From NCBI RefSeq assembly GCF_003326475.1, contig NZ_JPWA01000024.1:16919-80918 (forward strand): DNA of 64,000 nucleotides, written 5' to 3'. The stretch comes from Thalassospira xianhensis MCCC 1A02616. GTDB lineage: Bacteria; Pseudomonadota; Alphaproteobacteria; Rhodospirillales; Thalassospiraceae. Shown one piece after another: positions 34,432 through 42,906 of the stretch (within the stretch, counting starts at the first letter, position 1; every line of letters begins with the position of its first letter). The position numbers and the translations under genes were made by a program. Under the pieces are notes generated by a model, which made no database searches, had not been told where the DNA came from, and was given only the letters and a program-made list of their open reading frames with translations.

Positions 34432-36222
34432 ATGGCTCAGGTACAAAAAGATATTGCAGCCGAAATGAAAAAAGCCATGTCGGCAGGTCAATTCGACAAA
34501 GCTGCATCCATCGGCGCGAAGCTCGTATGTACCCATCCCAAACGGACCGAAATCCATATTATGACGGCGGTTGCGGAAATGCGGGGATCGGATTTTGCCC
34601 GTGGAGGTCAAAGGTTACGTCGTCTGTTTCGCAACTTGGAACCCGGCGACCGTTATTTCGGACCGGTTGCCCAGAATTTGTTGCAATTCTCAGAGCGCGC
34701 TGGTGACTTTAAACCGACAATCGACATTATTGAGCAGAAGCATCTGAATGCGCCCAAGGAGCCGGCCTATAGGGAAATTCTGGCTGATCTTCTTTTCCGT
34801 CAGGAAATAATACGGTTCGGTTCAGGGCGCAGCGTTTCTGCCAATATTGATCGTGCAATCGGGCTTCTGGAAGGGATTGCACCCGGGTATCCAAGATTGC
34901 TCGAAGTTCACAGGCTGCTGCTTCGTGTTTACATGCATTGCGAGATGATTCAAAAGGCGCTTGATCTGCTTGACAAGCTGATTGCAGATGCACCGGGTGA
35001 CAAAGGGTTGCGGATATTTCAGGCATCTGTTCTTGCCCTGTCGGGGATGGTGGATCGTGCAATAACCGCATGTATCAGGCTTATCGATGATTATGACGAT
35101 GTTGGTGCGCAACCCTATCTGCATATTGCCTTTTTGCGTCCGGAAGCCATGCCGGTCGGGGCGGCCGATACATTGTCAAAGATCGCATTTTCGGATGACG
35201 CCCCCGCGCGTGAGATTTATCAAGCATGCTTTGCGTTGGCACGTATGGCTGAGGCCGAAAACAATATGGAAACCGCTTTTGACTGGTATCGTCGCGGACA
35301 TGAGGCAAACCGCCAGGTATCTCCGATTGATATGCCCATGGAGCTGGCTGAAATGGAGCGTATCGGTGAATTGGTGAAGGCCGAAGCCAAGCGGGAGGAT
35401 GGAAAGGGTGCCATATCCGCAGACATAATGGCGAAAACCGGTCCCAAGCCGATCTTTATCGTTGGTCTGCCACGTTCGGGAACGACGCTTAGCGAGCGTA
35501 TATTGGGGGCGCATCCCGATGTTTTCGCAGCAGGAGAGATTGCCGATTTTTCAAAGATCGTTGTTGATATCACGGGAACGGGTAAAATCTCGGAGCAGAT
35601 GGAACGCCTTGATGGCAAAATGATTGGTGAGATTCGCAAACGTTATCTTGCGGCGCTGAGTGCCTATGATCCGAATGTGAAGTTTGTGACCAATAAGACA
35701 CCAGCCAATTTCCTGCGGGTCGGGCTGATCCGGCGTGTATTCCCTGATGCGCCAATATTACACACCCATCGCCATCCGCTGGCGACCTGCCTGTCGCTTT
35801 ATACCACGCCCTTTGCCATCCCAATGCGCTACGCCGATGATCTTGGTGATCTGGCGGATTATTATCGGGCTTACGAAAAACTGATGTCCGTGCTGTTTGA
35901 AACCGACCGAAACGGGACATTGTTTGATCTGCCTTATGAGGACCTTGTCTCGGAGCCTGAGCAGATGGCACGAGACTATCTGGCGCATTGCGGACTGGAT
36001 TGGCGACCGGAATGTCTTGAATTCTATCGCGAGGAAAAGGCGGCCCGTACTGCCAGCATGATTCAGGTGCGCCGTCCAATCAATCGGGATGCTGTCGGGA
36101 AATGGCAGCGATTTGCTCCCTATATCGGGCCGCTTGTGGATTTGGCAGTGGATGATAAATCAGTTGAGAAAAAATCAGAGGGAAAACGGTTGTGGCGTGA
36201 CCGGCAAAGCTGTTCAGGTTAG
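34432..36222 (+). CDS. TPR-domain sulfotransferase
   Basis: 596 residues. The first ~330 form tetratricopeptide-like helical repeats (for example AMSAGQFDKAASIGAKLV, YMHCEMIQKALDLLDKLI and METAFDWYRRGHEANR). The remainder is a PAPS-dependent sulfotransferase domain with the 5'-phosphosulfate loop FIVGLPRSGTTLSERIL (about 342-358), the 3'-phosphate region RRVFPDAPILHTHRHPLATCLSLY and the C-terminal RRPINRDAVGKW. No signal peptide. Enzymes of this architecture sulfate peptides or cell-surface polymers; the acceptor is unknown. A related but broken gene lies at 44621-46194. Confidence 0.9.
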   Translation: MAQVQKDIAAEMKKAMSAGQFDKAASIGAKLVCTHPKRTEIHIMTAVAEMRGSDFARGGQRLRRLFRNLEPGDRYFGPVAQNLLQFSERAGDFKPTIDIIEQKHLNAPKEPAYREILADLLFRQEIIRFGSGRSVSANIDRAIGLLEGIAPGYPRLLEVHRLLLRVYMHCEMIQKALDLLDKLIADAPGDKGLRIFQASVLALSGMVDRAITACIRLIDDYDDVGAQPYLHIAFLRPEAMPVGAADTLSKIAFSDDAPAREIYQACFALARMAEAENNMETAFDWYRRGHEANRQVSPIDMPMELAEMERIGELVKAEAKREDGKGAISADIMAKTGPKPIFIVGLPRSGTTLSERILGAHPDVFAAGEIADFSKIVVDITGTGKISEQMERLDGKMIGEIRKRYLAALSAYDPNVKFVTNKTPANFLRVGLIRRVFPDAPILHTHRHPLATCLSLYTTPFAIPMRYADDLGDLADYYRAYEKLMSVLFETDRNGTLFDLPYEDLVSEPEQMARDYLAHCGLDWRPECLEFYREEKAARTASMIQVRRPINRDAVGKWQRFAPYIGPLVDLAVDDKSVEKKSEGKRLWRDRQSCSG

Positions 36223-36266
36223 AACTGGATCAGGAAAGAAAATAAAAAGATCCGGAGCGCCCATAA

Positions 36267-37250
36267 ATGACACAGCACATTCCCAAGGCCGAGTTGCATC
36301 TGCATATGGAAGGGGCGCTGACGCCTGCGTTGGTTCGGAAATTCGCCGCCCGCAACGGTATTAATCTTCCGGACGGGATTTATGATGAACAGGATCGGTA
36401 TATCTGGTCGAATTTTCCTGAATTTTTGGGTAGTTTTGACAAGGCGAGTGCGGCCATCCGCACGGGAAAGGATTATGCCGATCTGACCCACTGGTACCTG
36501 ACAGAACAGGCCAAATCCGGCGCACTTTATGTCGAGATTTTCTGTTCGCCGTCGCATGCGCTAGAATGTGGAATTTCCTTTGATGATCATCTGAATGGTG
36601 TTGCTGAGGGGATTGACCGTGCCGGGAAGGAAACCGGAATTATCGGAAGGATCATCATGACCTGCGTTCGCCATATCGGCCCGGAAAAGGCGATTGGCGT
36701 GGCGGCTGATACGGTTGCGTGTGGTCATCCTTATATCGTCGGGTTTGGCATGGGCGGGAACGAAAGCATGTTTTCGCAGGAAGCGTTTTACCCGGCCTAC
36801 AAAATTGCCGCCGATGCAGGGCTTGGATGTACAACGCATGCCGGTGAAATTGAAGGTCCGCAAAGTGTCTGGGATGCAATCGACAAACTGCCGGTGACCC
36901 GAATAGGGCATGGTGTGCGATCCATCGAAGACCCGAAACTGGTTGAAGAACTGGTGAAACGCGGCATTGTTCTGGAAGTGTGCCCCGGATCGAATATTGC
37001 CCTGTCTGTATATCCGGATTACACATCCCACCCTTTGCGCAGGCTTTATGATTCCGGGGTCAAGGTTACGTTGGGATCAGATGATCCGCCGTTCTTCCAC
37101 ACAACATTGGCCGAGGAATATCAGCGCGCCAAAGATGTGTTTGGTTTTAGCGAGAATGAGCTTCGTGGTATAACGCGTACCGCCCTTGAGGCGGCCTTTG
37201 TGGATGCGGACACGAAAGCCATACTGATCGCAAAGCTTGATGCGAACTAA
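36267..37250 (+). CDS. Adenosine/adenine deaminase family amidohydrolase
   Basis: 327 residues; zinc hydrolase that deaminates a purine. Metal and catalytic residues are present: His11 and His13 (ELHLHMEG), His191 and Glu194 (THAGEIEG), His215 (RIGHGVRS), and Asp272-Asp273 (LGSDDPPFF). Human ADA and E. coli Add have Asp after the HxHx pair (HLDG) where this has Glu15 (HMEG), as in known adenine deaminases such as yeast Aah1. Rhodobacterial proteins annotated as adenosine deaminases can also have Glu, so the substrate is undecided. It follows the sulfotransferase by 44 bases. Confidence 0.85.
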   Translation: MTQHIPKAELHLHMEGALTPALVRKFAARNGINLPDGIYDEQDRYIWSNFPEFLGSFDKASAAIRTGKDYADLTHWYLTEQAKSGALYVEIFCSPSHALECGISFDDHLNGVAEGIDRAGKETGIIGRIIMTCVRHIGPEKAIGVAADTVACGHPYIVGFGMGGNESMFSQEAFYPAYKIAADAGLGCTTHAGEIEGPQSVWDAIDKLPVTRIGHGVRSIEDPKLVEELVKRGIVLEVCPGSNIALSVYPDYTSHPLRRLYDSGVKVTLGSDDPPFFHTTLAEEYQRAKDVFGFSENELRGITRTALEAAFVDADTKAILIAKLDAN

Positions 37251-37253
37251 TAC

Positions 37254-37284
37254 AAAACGCCCCAGAAATCCGGGGCGTTTTTTT
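37254..37284. terminator. Bidirectional terminator between convergent genes
   Basis: AAAACGCCCC and GGGGCGTTTTTTT flank an AGAAATCC loop. The T run serves the plus-strand deaminase gene; on the minus strand a shorter T run serves the dioxygenase gene ending at 37291. Confidence 0.85.
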
Positions 37285-37290
37285 GTTCTG

Positions 37291-38274
37291 TTACCAGGCA
37301 ACTTTACCCAGAAGCTTTTCCCCAAGCGGGGTCAGTTTCGCACGATCATAGCGCGTCTGTTCCCAATTGCGCGGGTCACCCGGGAAGGCGTGACCGCGTG
37401 CTGGCAGTCGTTCCGACCAGCTTTGGGTCCGCCAATCAACAAGTTCCTGTTCTTCGGGTGTTGCCGGAGCCATAGAAATATATTGCGCAATGCGTGTCTG
37501 GTTGGACCGGTTGGCGCGAATGCCATGGGCAAGCAGGCTGTTGAAAATCAAAAGATCACCGGCCTGCATCGGGATGCGTTTGGGTTCATAGGGAATATTG
37601 GCGATGTCCGGGCGGAATGGATCGCGATGCTTTGGCGCGGTGGCAAGCCAGTCGGCAAAATTGGCAAACAGGTCGGGCACGCATTGGAAACCGCCCATAT
37701 CATCATTGGTATCGACCAGCGATAAAACGCCCTGCACATTGATCGGCAACGGGTTCTGACTGGTATCAGCGTCCCAATGGATGAAACCGTCAAAGGCTCG
37801 CGCACCAACATTGGGGGTATTAAGATTGGCGCGATCAATCGATACCCAAAGATCGGTCCGATCCCAGATATCGACAAAGGCATCATAAACCCGTGGTGTC
37901 TGGCGGTTATCCCACATTGATTGATGGTGATAGGCTTCGACCATGCCGGAATTGTTCAGTTCGGTCATGGCATGATCGCGCATTTGCGGCCGTGACCAGC
38001 TTGCCGGATCATTCGGGTTCATTTCCTGAAATTCCCAAAGGAAATCGACGGTGGCTTTGACCTGTTCCTGCGGGACTGCATTTTTCACGACAACATAGCC
38101 ATAGGTCTGCCAGTGTTTGAAATCCGCATCAGATAGCACGCGCAGCGGCAGCGTTTTTTCAAGGTCACGCAATTGCGTGCCGGTGACTTCCTTGACCGAG
38201 GCATTGCCTGGTCTGTTTGCATTCGGGCCCATTGGGGCCATTGTCGCCATGGTTGCGTTTGCCAGCATGCTCAT
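37291..38274 (-). CDS. Phytanoyl-CoA dioxygenase family Fe(II)/2-oxoglutarate enzyme
   Basis: 327 residues from ATG at 38274 (ATG at 38292 is the alternative). The non-haem iron triad is His166 and Asp168 (HWDAD) with His250 (LLAHGIRAN); Arg261 or nearby Arg253 would bind 2-oxoglutarate. Family members hydroxylate fatty acyl, amino-acid or natural-product substrates; the substrate here is unknown. The Met/Ala/Asn-rich first 25 residues look disordered. It is divergent from an AraC-type gene, with about 140 bases between. Confidence 0.88.
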   Translation of the reverse strand: MSMLANATMATMAPMGPNANRPGNASVKEVTGTQLRDLEKTLPLRVLSDADFKHWQTYGYVVVKNAVPQEQVKATVDFLWEFQEMNPNDPASWSRPQMRDHAMTELNNSGMVEAYHHQSMWDNRQTPRVYDAFVDIWDRTDLWVSIDRANLNTPNVGARAFDGFIHWDADTSQNPLPINVQGVLSLVDTNDDMGGFQCVPDLFANFADWLATAPKHRDPFRPDIANIPYEPKRIPMQAGDLLIFNSLLAHGIRANRSNQTRIAQYISMAPATPEEQELVDWRTQSWSERLPARGHAFPGDPRNWEQTRYDRAKLTPLGEKLLGKVAW

Positions 38275-38415
38275 GATTGTTTCCTCCCGCATGGTTCATG
38301 ATGTTGGAACCATTCTAGGGTCCTGCAATGACTGCGCCCACTGACAGGGCGGACATAATATGATACTATTCGGCCAAATTAATCGATTGTGATAGCCGTA
38401 TAAGCGGGTATTTGA

Positions 38416-39354
38416 ATGAAGCTTCTATTCGAGCATGTGCAAATTGCACCGGACCGATCATGGCGCGGCCTGCACCGGAACCTGCGTGCAATCCCGTTCG
38501 AGTGGCATTTCCATCCGGAGTATGAACTGACCCTTACGCTTGGAAGCGAAGGGCAACGCTATGTCGGGGATCATATTGGTTCTTACGGTGACGATGATCT
38601 GGTGTTGCTGGGCCCGAACCTGCCCCATACATGGCATTCGCACAATGCGGCCCCCCCGGCAGCCGGAAAAATCGATATGGGAGCCTATGATCTTGATTTA
38701 CAGGCAAAGCCGGGCGAACGGCCACATCAGGCCTTTGTATTCTGGTTTACGGCCGAGTGGATCGATAATGTTTGTGCAACCATGCCGGAATTTGCTCGAC
38801 TGCGACCCGTCCTGATAGATGCGCGGCGGGGGGTGAAATTTGATGCCCTGACTGCACGAAAGGTTGCGGCGTTTACCCCCCGGTTTGACGAAGGTGATCC
38901 GGCTGATAGGTTATTGTTACTGATAGAGGTATTGCGGATTTTGCTGGATGCGCGGGAACGGATCCCGCTGGCGTCCGAGCGGTTTGACGCAACGGTGCCG
39001 GATTATCATGAGGCAACGCGGCTTGGCCGGGTGCTGGATATTCTGCATTTGCGCTATGTCGAACAAATCGGAAGCCGCCAAATCGCGGATCATACCGGTA
39101 TGAGCGAACGGACCCTGCGCCGGTTTTTCAAACGCCATACAGGATCAAGCGTTCAGGATTATCTGATGGGGTTGCGGCTGGGGCGGGCGGTATCACTGCT
39201 GCTGTCTTCGGACCTTCCGATCTATCGGGTGGCGGAGGAGGCCGGATTTCAGAATCTATCGCATTTTAACCGGCAATTTTCCCGTCACCGCGGCATGCCG
39301 CCGAGCCGTTTCCGGCGGGACCGGTTTGAAAAGGGGATACTGCAAGTGGTCTAA
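38416..39354 (+). CDS. AraC-family regulator with N-terminal cupin
   Basis: 312 residues. The cupin-type sensing domain shows IPFEWHFHPEYELTLTLG and GDDDLVLLGPNLPHTWHS. The C-terminal DNA-binding domain shows SRQIADHTGMSERTLRRFFKRHTG and IYRVAEEAGFQNLSHFNRQF, ending GMPPSRFRRDR. Divergent from the phytanoyl-CoA dioxygenase gene and probably its regulator. Its stop is 16 bases from the stop of the convergent hydrolase. Confidence 0.9.
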   Translation: MKLLFEHVQIAPDRSWRGLHRNLRAIPFEWHFHPEYELTLTLGSEGQRYVGDHIGSYGDDDLVLLGPNLPHTWHSHNAAPPAAGKIDMGAYDLDLQAKPGERPHQAFVFWFTAEWIDNVCATMPEFARLRPVLIDARRGVKFDALTARKVAAFTPRFDEGDPADRLLLLIEVLRILLDARERIPLASERFDATVPDYHEATRLGRVLDILHLRYVEQIGSRQIADHTGMSERTLRRFFKRHTGSSVQDYLMGLRLGRAVSLLLSSDLPIYRVAEEAGFQNLSHFNRQFSRHRGMPPSRFRRDRFEKGILQVV

Positions 39355-39370
39355 GGATGAACATTGCCTG

Positions 39371-40312
39371 TCAGAAACGGGGCAGGGCCCAGTTGTGGTG
39401 ATGATTTACCAGATGCTGGTCGAAGGCCTGCCAGAAAAGAGCGCGCAAATGATCGCTTTCCTGAAGGATCTCATGGCGGGCTTCGGGGATTTCGACCATG
39501 GTGACGGATGGGTGATCGCCAAATAATTCCTGTGTGGCGCGGTTGCTGACCACCTGATCGTTGCCTGACAGCACCATGGTAATTGGGGGCAGGGTGGCGG
39601 TCGCAAAGTCATTGTCGGGTAACACGCGCCGTGACAATTCCGCCTGCGCCCGGAAGCAGGCATCAAGCCAGCCTGCCGATACCCCGCCAACCACCAGATC
39701 GGGATTGTCCTGCAAACAGGTGACATTGCGTTCATAGCGCGCACGATCTGATGTCAGGAGATTGTCATCGGCAAAGGGTTGCAATGGCGAAAGCAGCTTT
39801 TGTCCCGGCAGGAACTGTTTGTTGAATCCATAGCGACAAAGTCCGGCTGACAGAAACTGTGCGGCAAGCGCAATCCAGTCAGGCCCGCCAAGTCCAAAGA
39901 ACGGGGCAATCATGACAGCACTGCCAAACAGGTTCGGTTTTTCAAGCAGCATATGCATGCCGACCAATCCACCGGTAGAATGGGTCAGAAGCAGATCACA
40001 GCGGATATCGTGATGATCGGCCAGATTCCGGAGCACATCATGGGTATCTTCGACATAATGTCCGACATCACCGACATAGCCCATGTGGCTTTCGGATACT
40101 TCGCGGGTTGATCCGCCCTGACCGCGAAAATCAAAGGTGACGCATCCAAGCCCATGTTCGGCAAGTTCGCGTGCGGTTTCGTTATATCGTTCGATAAATT
40201 CACCACGTCCCTGAAGGATCAGGACATGACCAAGGGCATTTTCAGGAGAATGCAGGGCATAACGCAATGTCAGGCCGCTTTGTCCGGTGAAACGATCAAT
40301 GGCAAATGTCAT
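39371..40312 (-). CDS. Alpha/beta hydrolase (lysophospholipase-like)
   Basis: 313 residues. Hydrolase_4-type lysophospholipase with FDFRGQGGST as the oxyanion region (about 60-69), nucleophile Ser in LLTHSTGGLVGMH (about residue 111), acid Asp in LSGNDQVVSN and His in EARHEIL. No signal peptide, so cytosolic. It starts 46 bases behind the lipoprotein hydrolase on the same strand and is probably in one operon with it. Substrate unknown. Confidence 0.88.
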   Translation of the reverse strand: MTFAIDRFTGQSGLTLRYALHSPENALGHVLILQGRGEFIERYNETARELAEHGLGCVTFDFRGQGGSTREVSESHMGYVGDVGHYVEDTHDVLRNLADHHDIRCDLLLTHSTGGLVGMHMLLEKPNLFGSAVMIAPFFGLGGPDWIALAAQFLSAGLCRYGFNKQFLPGQKLLSPLQPFADDNLLTSDRARYERNVTCLQDNPDLVVGGVSAGWLDACFRAQAELSRRVLPDNDFATATLPPITMVLSGNDQVVSNRATQELFGDHPSVTMVEIPEARHEILQESDHLRALFWQAFDQHLVNHHHNWALPRF

Positions 40313-40358
40313 ATCTTCGCGAACTTCTATCCGGTCGTAGGAGTATCAGGACTGTTCA

Positions 40359-41663
40359 TCAATTTGCGGTCTTTCCGGGGACTTCCAGTGACACTTCAAT
40401 GAAATGGGTCATTTTGTCGAGCATGCTTACGAAGTCAGGGTTGAAGGTGCCGCGCCTTAGGCTGCCCGGTGATGCGGATTTTGCCAGATTGAGTTCACCG
40501 TAAACAGCATCGCTGCTGGTCTGGCATTTGCTGTTGGGGCTTTGTTCGTCGTAATGATCGCAACGACGGATGATGCCATCCATACCGTAATGGGGATTGT
40601 CGGGGCGCATGGTGATCGCGGTATGGGCATGGTTCAGGGTACGCCAGTCCGGATCGGCAGATTTGACAATGTCGACACCGTCGCACAACGGATGCTCTTC
40701 GATCAGGTGTTCTTCGCCCTGATACCAGATCAGGCGTTTGTTGTCGTTTGTGACCTTGCTGCAGAAGAAATCAGCGGCCAGCATGGGGTCAACAGTTCGG
40801 TCATCTGAACTGACCACCATGAAGACGGGAATATCGAACGCATCCATGGTACCGTCGCGATACGGTTCTGTCAGCAGATGGAACTCGGCCGCGGCATTCA
40901 TTGCCATCGAACCATATTTGGCGGCGTCGCTATTTTCGCCCTGTCCAACCCAGCTCTGGACATAACGGGCATAGGGTGTCAGCCAAGCCTGATCGCTTTT
41001 GGCCGAAAAGCCGGGGGATAGCAAAACCATTGCTGCCATTCGTGGATCGCGGCGACGGGCGTCAAATTCCCGTCCGATCAGCGCTGCCCCCATCGAGTAG
41101 CCGATAGTGATGATATGATCGGTATCATCGGAGAAGCTATCCATGCCGTAGCGAACCGTTTCGATCCACTCTTCGTAAGTTACGTCCAAAAGATCGCCAG
41201 GTACCGTGCCATGCCCGGGAAGAAGGACGCCGTGGAAGGTTGCGCAGGGGAATTTGGATATTAGCGTATCTCGGATATCGGTCATTAGAAACGGGCTGTC
41301 TGTCAAGCCGTGCACCATCAGGAAACCAACGTCCATGCCGTGTGCTTTATCGTTTCCGGCAGCGTTGCAGGCAGCCTTATCGGGGCCTGTGGCAAAGGGG
41401 GCTCGCATTGCGACCACCTGATCAAGGTTGTATTGGCCAAATGGTGCAGCTTCCTGATCAAAGCGTTTGGATTTCAGGGCCGAACGAAGCTGTTCGCCGG
41501 TTTTTTTGACATAATCGTCAAACGGTTCGTTCGCCGCAGGCGCGCCGATGGCAAGACCGGATGGATCATGTTGCGGATCTTCAAAAAAGCATCCCGAAAG
41601 TGCGAGGGTCGCCGGAAGGGTAATCGCGACAAGTGTCGAACGCACAAGGCCGTTTACGGACAT
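40359..41663 (-). CDS. Lipoprotein alpha/beta hydrolase
   Basis: 434 residues. A lipoprotein signal ends in the lipobox LALSGC with Cys25 as the lipidation site; the mature protein is membrane-attached on the periplasmic side. The alpha/beta hydrolase domain has VHGLTDSPFLM as oxyanion loop (about 118-128), nucleophile Ser190 in TIGYSMGAAL, acid in SSDDRTVDPM and a His near ALNHAHTAI or EEHLIEEHP. Co-directional with a cytosolic lysophospholipase-like gene, which suggests a two-step degradation, but no substrate can be named. Confidence 0.85.
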   Translation of the reverse strand: MSVNGLVRSTLVAITLPATLALSGCFFEDPQHDPSGLAIGAPAANEPFDDYVKKTGEQLRSALKSKRFDQEAAPFGQYNLDQVVAMRAPFATGPDKAACNAAGNDKAHGMDVGFLMVHGLTDSPFLMTDIRDTLISKFPCATFHGVLLPGHGTVPGDLLDVTYEEWIETVRYGMDSFSDDTDHIITIGYSMGAALIGREFDARRRDPRMAAMVLLSPGFSAKSDQAWLTPYARYVQSWVGQGENSDAAKYGSMAMNAAAEFHLLTEPYRDGTMDAFDIPVFMVVSSDDRTVDPMLAADFFCSKVTNDNKRLIWYQGEEHLIEEHPLCDGVDIVKSADPDWRTLNHAHTAITMRPDNPHYGMDGIIRRCDHYDEQSPNSKCQTSSDAVYGELNLAKSASPGSLRRGTFNPDFVSMLDKMTHFIEVSLEVPGKTAN

Positions 41664-41742
41664 GGGATGCTTCCTTCCATCTTTTCTGTTTGCAGGCTTG
41701 TCCGATAAACTCTAACTCAGGCTGGATTATGACGCGACTAAC

Positions 41743-41771
41743 AAAAAAAGCGGCCCGAAACGGACCGCTTT
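41743..41771 (-). terminator. Terminator of the OsmC-family gene
   Basis: On the minus strand AAAGCGGTCCG-TTT-CGGGCCGCTTTTTTT, an 11-bp stem with one mismatch and a run of seven T. It lies 25 bases beyond the gene's stop. Confidence 0.9.
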
Positions 41772-41795
41772 AAAGCAGGCTGGCAAATCAGGCAC

Positions 41796-42200
41796 TTATT
41801 CCATGATTTCCCAGCTATGTGTGATTTCGGCAGCCTTCGACAGCATGATCGAGGCTGAACAATATTTTTCGGCTGACAGTTCAACCGCACGGGCCAGTTT
41901 GGCTTCGTTGAGGTTTTCACCCTTTGCCTTGAAATGCAGATGGATTTTCGTGAACACCTTGGGATCAGTTTCAGCGCGCTCGGCTTTGACATCTGCCTGA
42001 ACATCAATGACCTTCTCGCGGCCTTTCTGGAGGATATGCACGACATCAATCGATGAACATCCTGCCAGCCCCAGAAGCAACATTTCCATCGGGCTCGGGC
42101 CAAAGCCGGTGTCCCTGTTGCCATCCATGACCACTCCGTGGCCAGATCCGCTGGTACCGGTGAAGGTCAGATTTTCAAGCCACTTTACGCGTGCTTCCAT
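41796..42200 (-). CDS. OsmC/Ohr-family peroxiredoxin-like protein
   Basis: 134 residues from ATG at 42200; the frame is open to 42236, but MEARVKWLENLTF is the usual start. The OsmC fold carries the two redox cysteines, Cys48 in GLAGCSSID and Cys114 in EKYCSASIM. Members reduce organic hydroperoxides or fatty-acid peroxides. It resembles the YhfA-like subgroup more than Ohr. It is monocistronic with its own terminator. Confidence 0.92.
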   Translation of the reverse strand: MEARVKWLENLTFTGTSGSGHGVVMDGNRDTGFGPSPMEMLLLGLAGCSSIDVVHILQKGREKVIDVQADVKAERAETDPKVFTKIHLHFKAKGENLNEAKLARAVELSAEKYCSASIMLSKAAEITHSWEIME

Positions 42201-42397
42201 GATCGGGTTCCTTGTCTCGAGAATTGCATGCTTCATCGTCTAGCCTGCCTGACCGGTTCGCGCAAGCCGTGATCACATAAGGCAGTTACAGGTTGAAAAA
42301 CATCTCGTGCAGGGGTGTAAAACTGTTATAGGAGTTTTTACCTTAACAAGAGATAATGTATGTCATTCCAGACCGTTATCGCCAAGGAGGGTAAATC

Positions 42398-42739
42398 ATG
42401 ACGCAGGATGCCGGACGCAGCAAAAGCCGTTTCATGATGGCCATGGAACATGTTTTGCGTGAAGTGAACCATGAAGTCATCAGCCCTGCGATCCCTGATA
42501 TGAGCGTCGATACGGCCTTGCCGCTGATTATCAACGTCGCCAAGCTTCGCGCCGATTATCTCAAATATGCTTTCAAGCTCAGTGCGGATCGCAAGGATAA
42601 TCACCCGACGGCCGAAGAACTGGCGAAGCTTAAGCATCTGCGCGAAAGCTATCAGGAAATGCTGGCAGCAGCCCGGGAACTCGAACATTGCATTGATCGG
42701 GGATACATTGATTTGCCGGTTGGAGATAAAAAATCCTGA
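42398..42739 (+). CDS. Small helical protein of unknown function
   Basis: 113 residues, mostly helical and charged, with one Cys (about 101) and no membrane segment. ATG at 42398 follows AAGGAGGG, a strong ribosome site, which supports a real gene. The sequence (for example MMAMEHVLREVNHEVISPAI and KLKHLRESYQEMLAAAREL) matches no family I know. It precedes the PAS-GGDEF gene by 167 bases on the same strand; a link is possible but unproven. Confidence 0.7.
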   Translation: MTQDAGRSKSRFMMAMEHVLREVNHEVISPAIPDMSVDTALPLIINVAKLRADYLKYAFKLSADRKDNHPTAEELAKLKHLRESYQEMLAAARELEHCIDRGYIDLPVGDKKS

Positions 42740-42906
42740 CTGATTGGCGCTGGCCGCATGAGCAGTCTTGTCATATACTTACGTATGTAATAAGAGCCTT
42801 GTAAAAGGTCTTCTAATGGGTCTGAATTTACAAAAGATCCAATGGTTTTGGGGCATTATAGATAACACGGGAAAGGGAGTGCGTCGCGAAGCGGCGCGTA
42901 CGTGTA

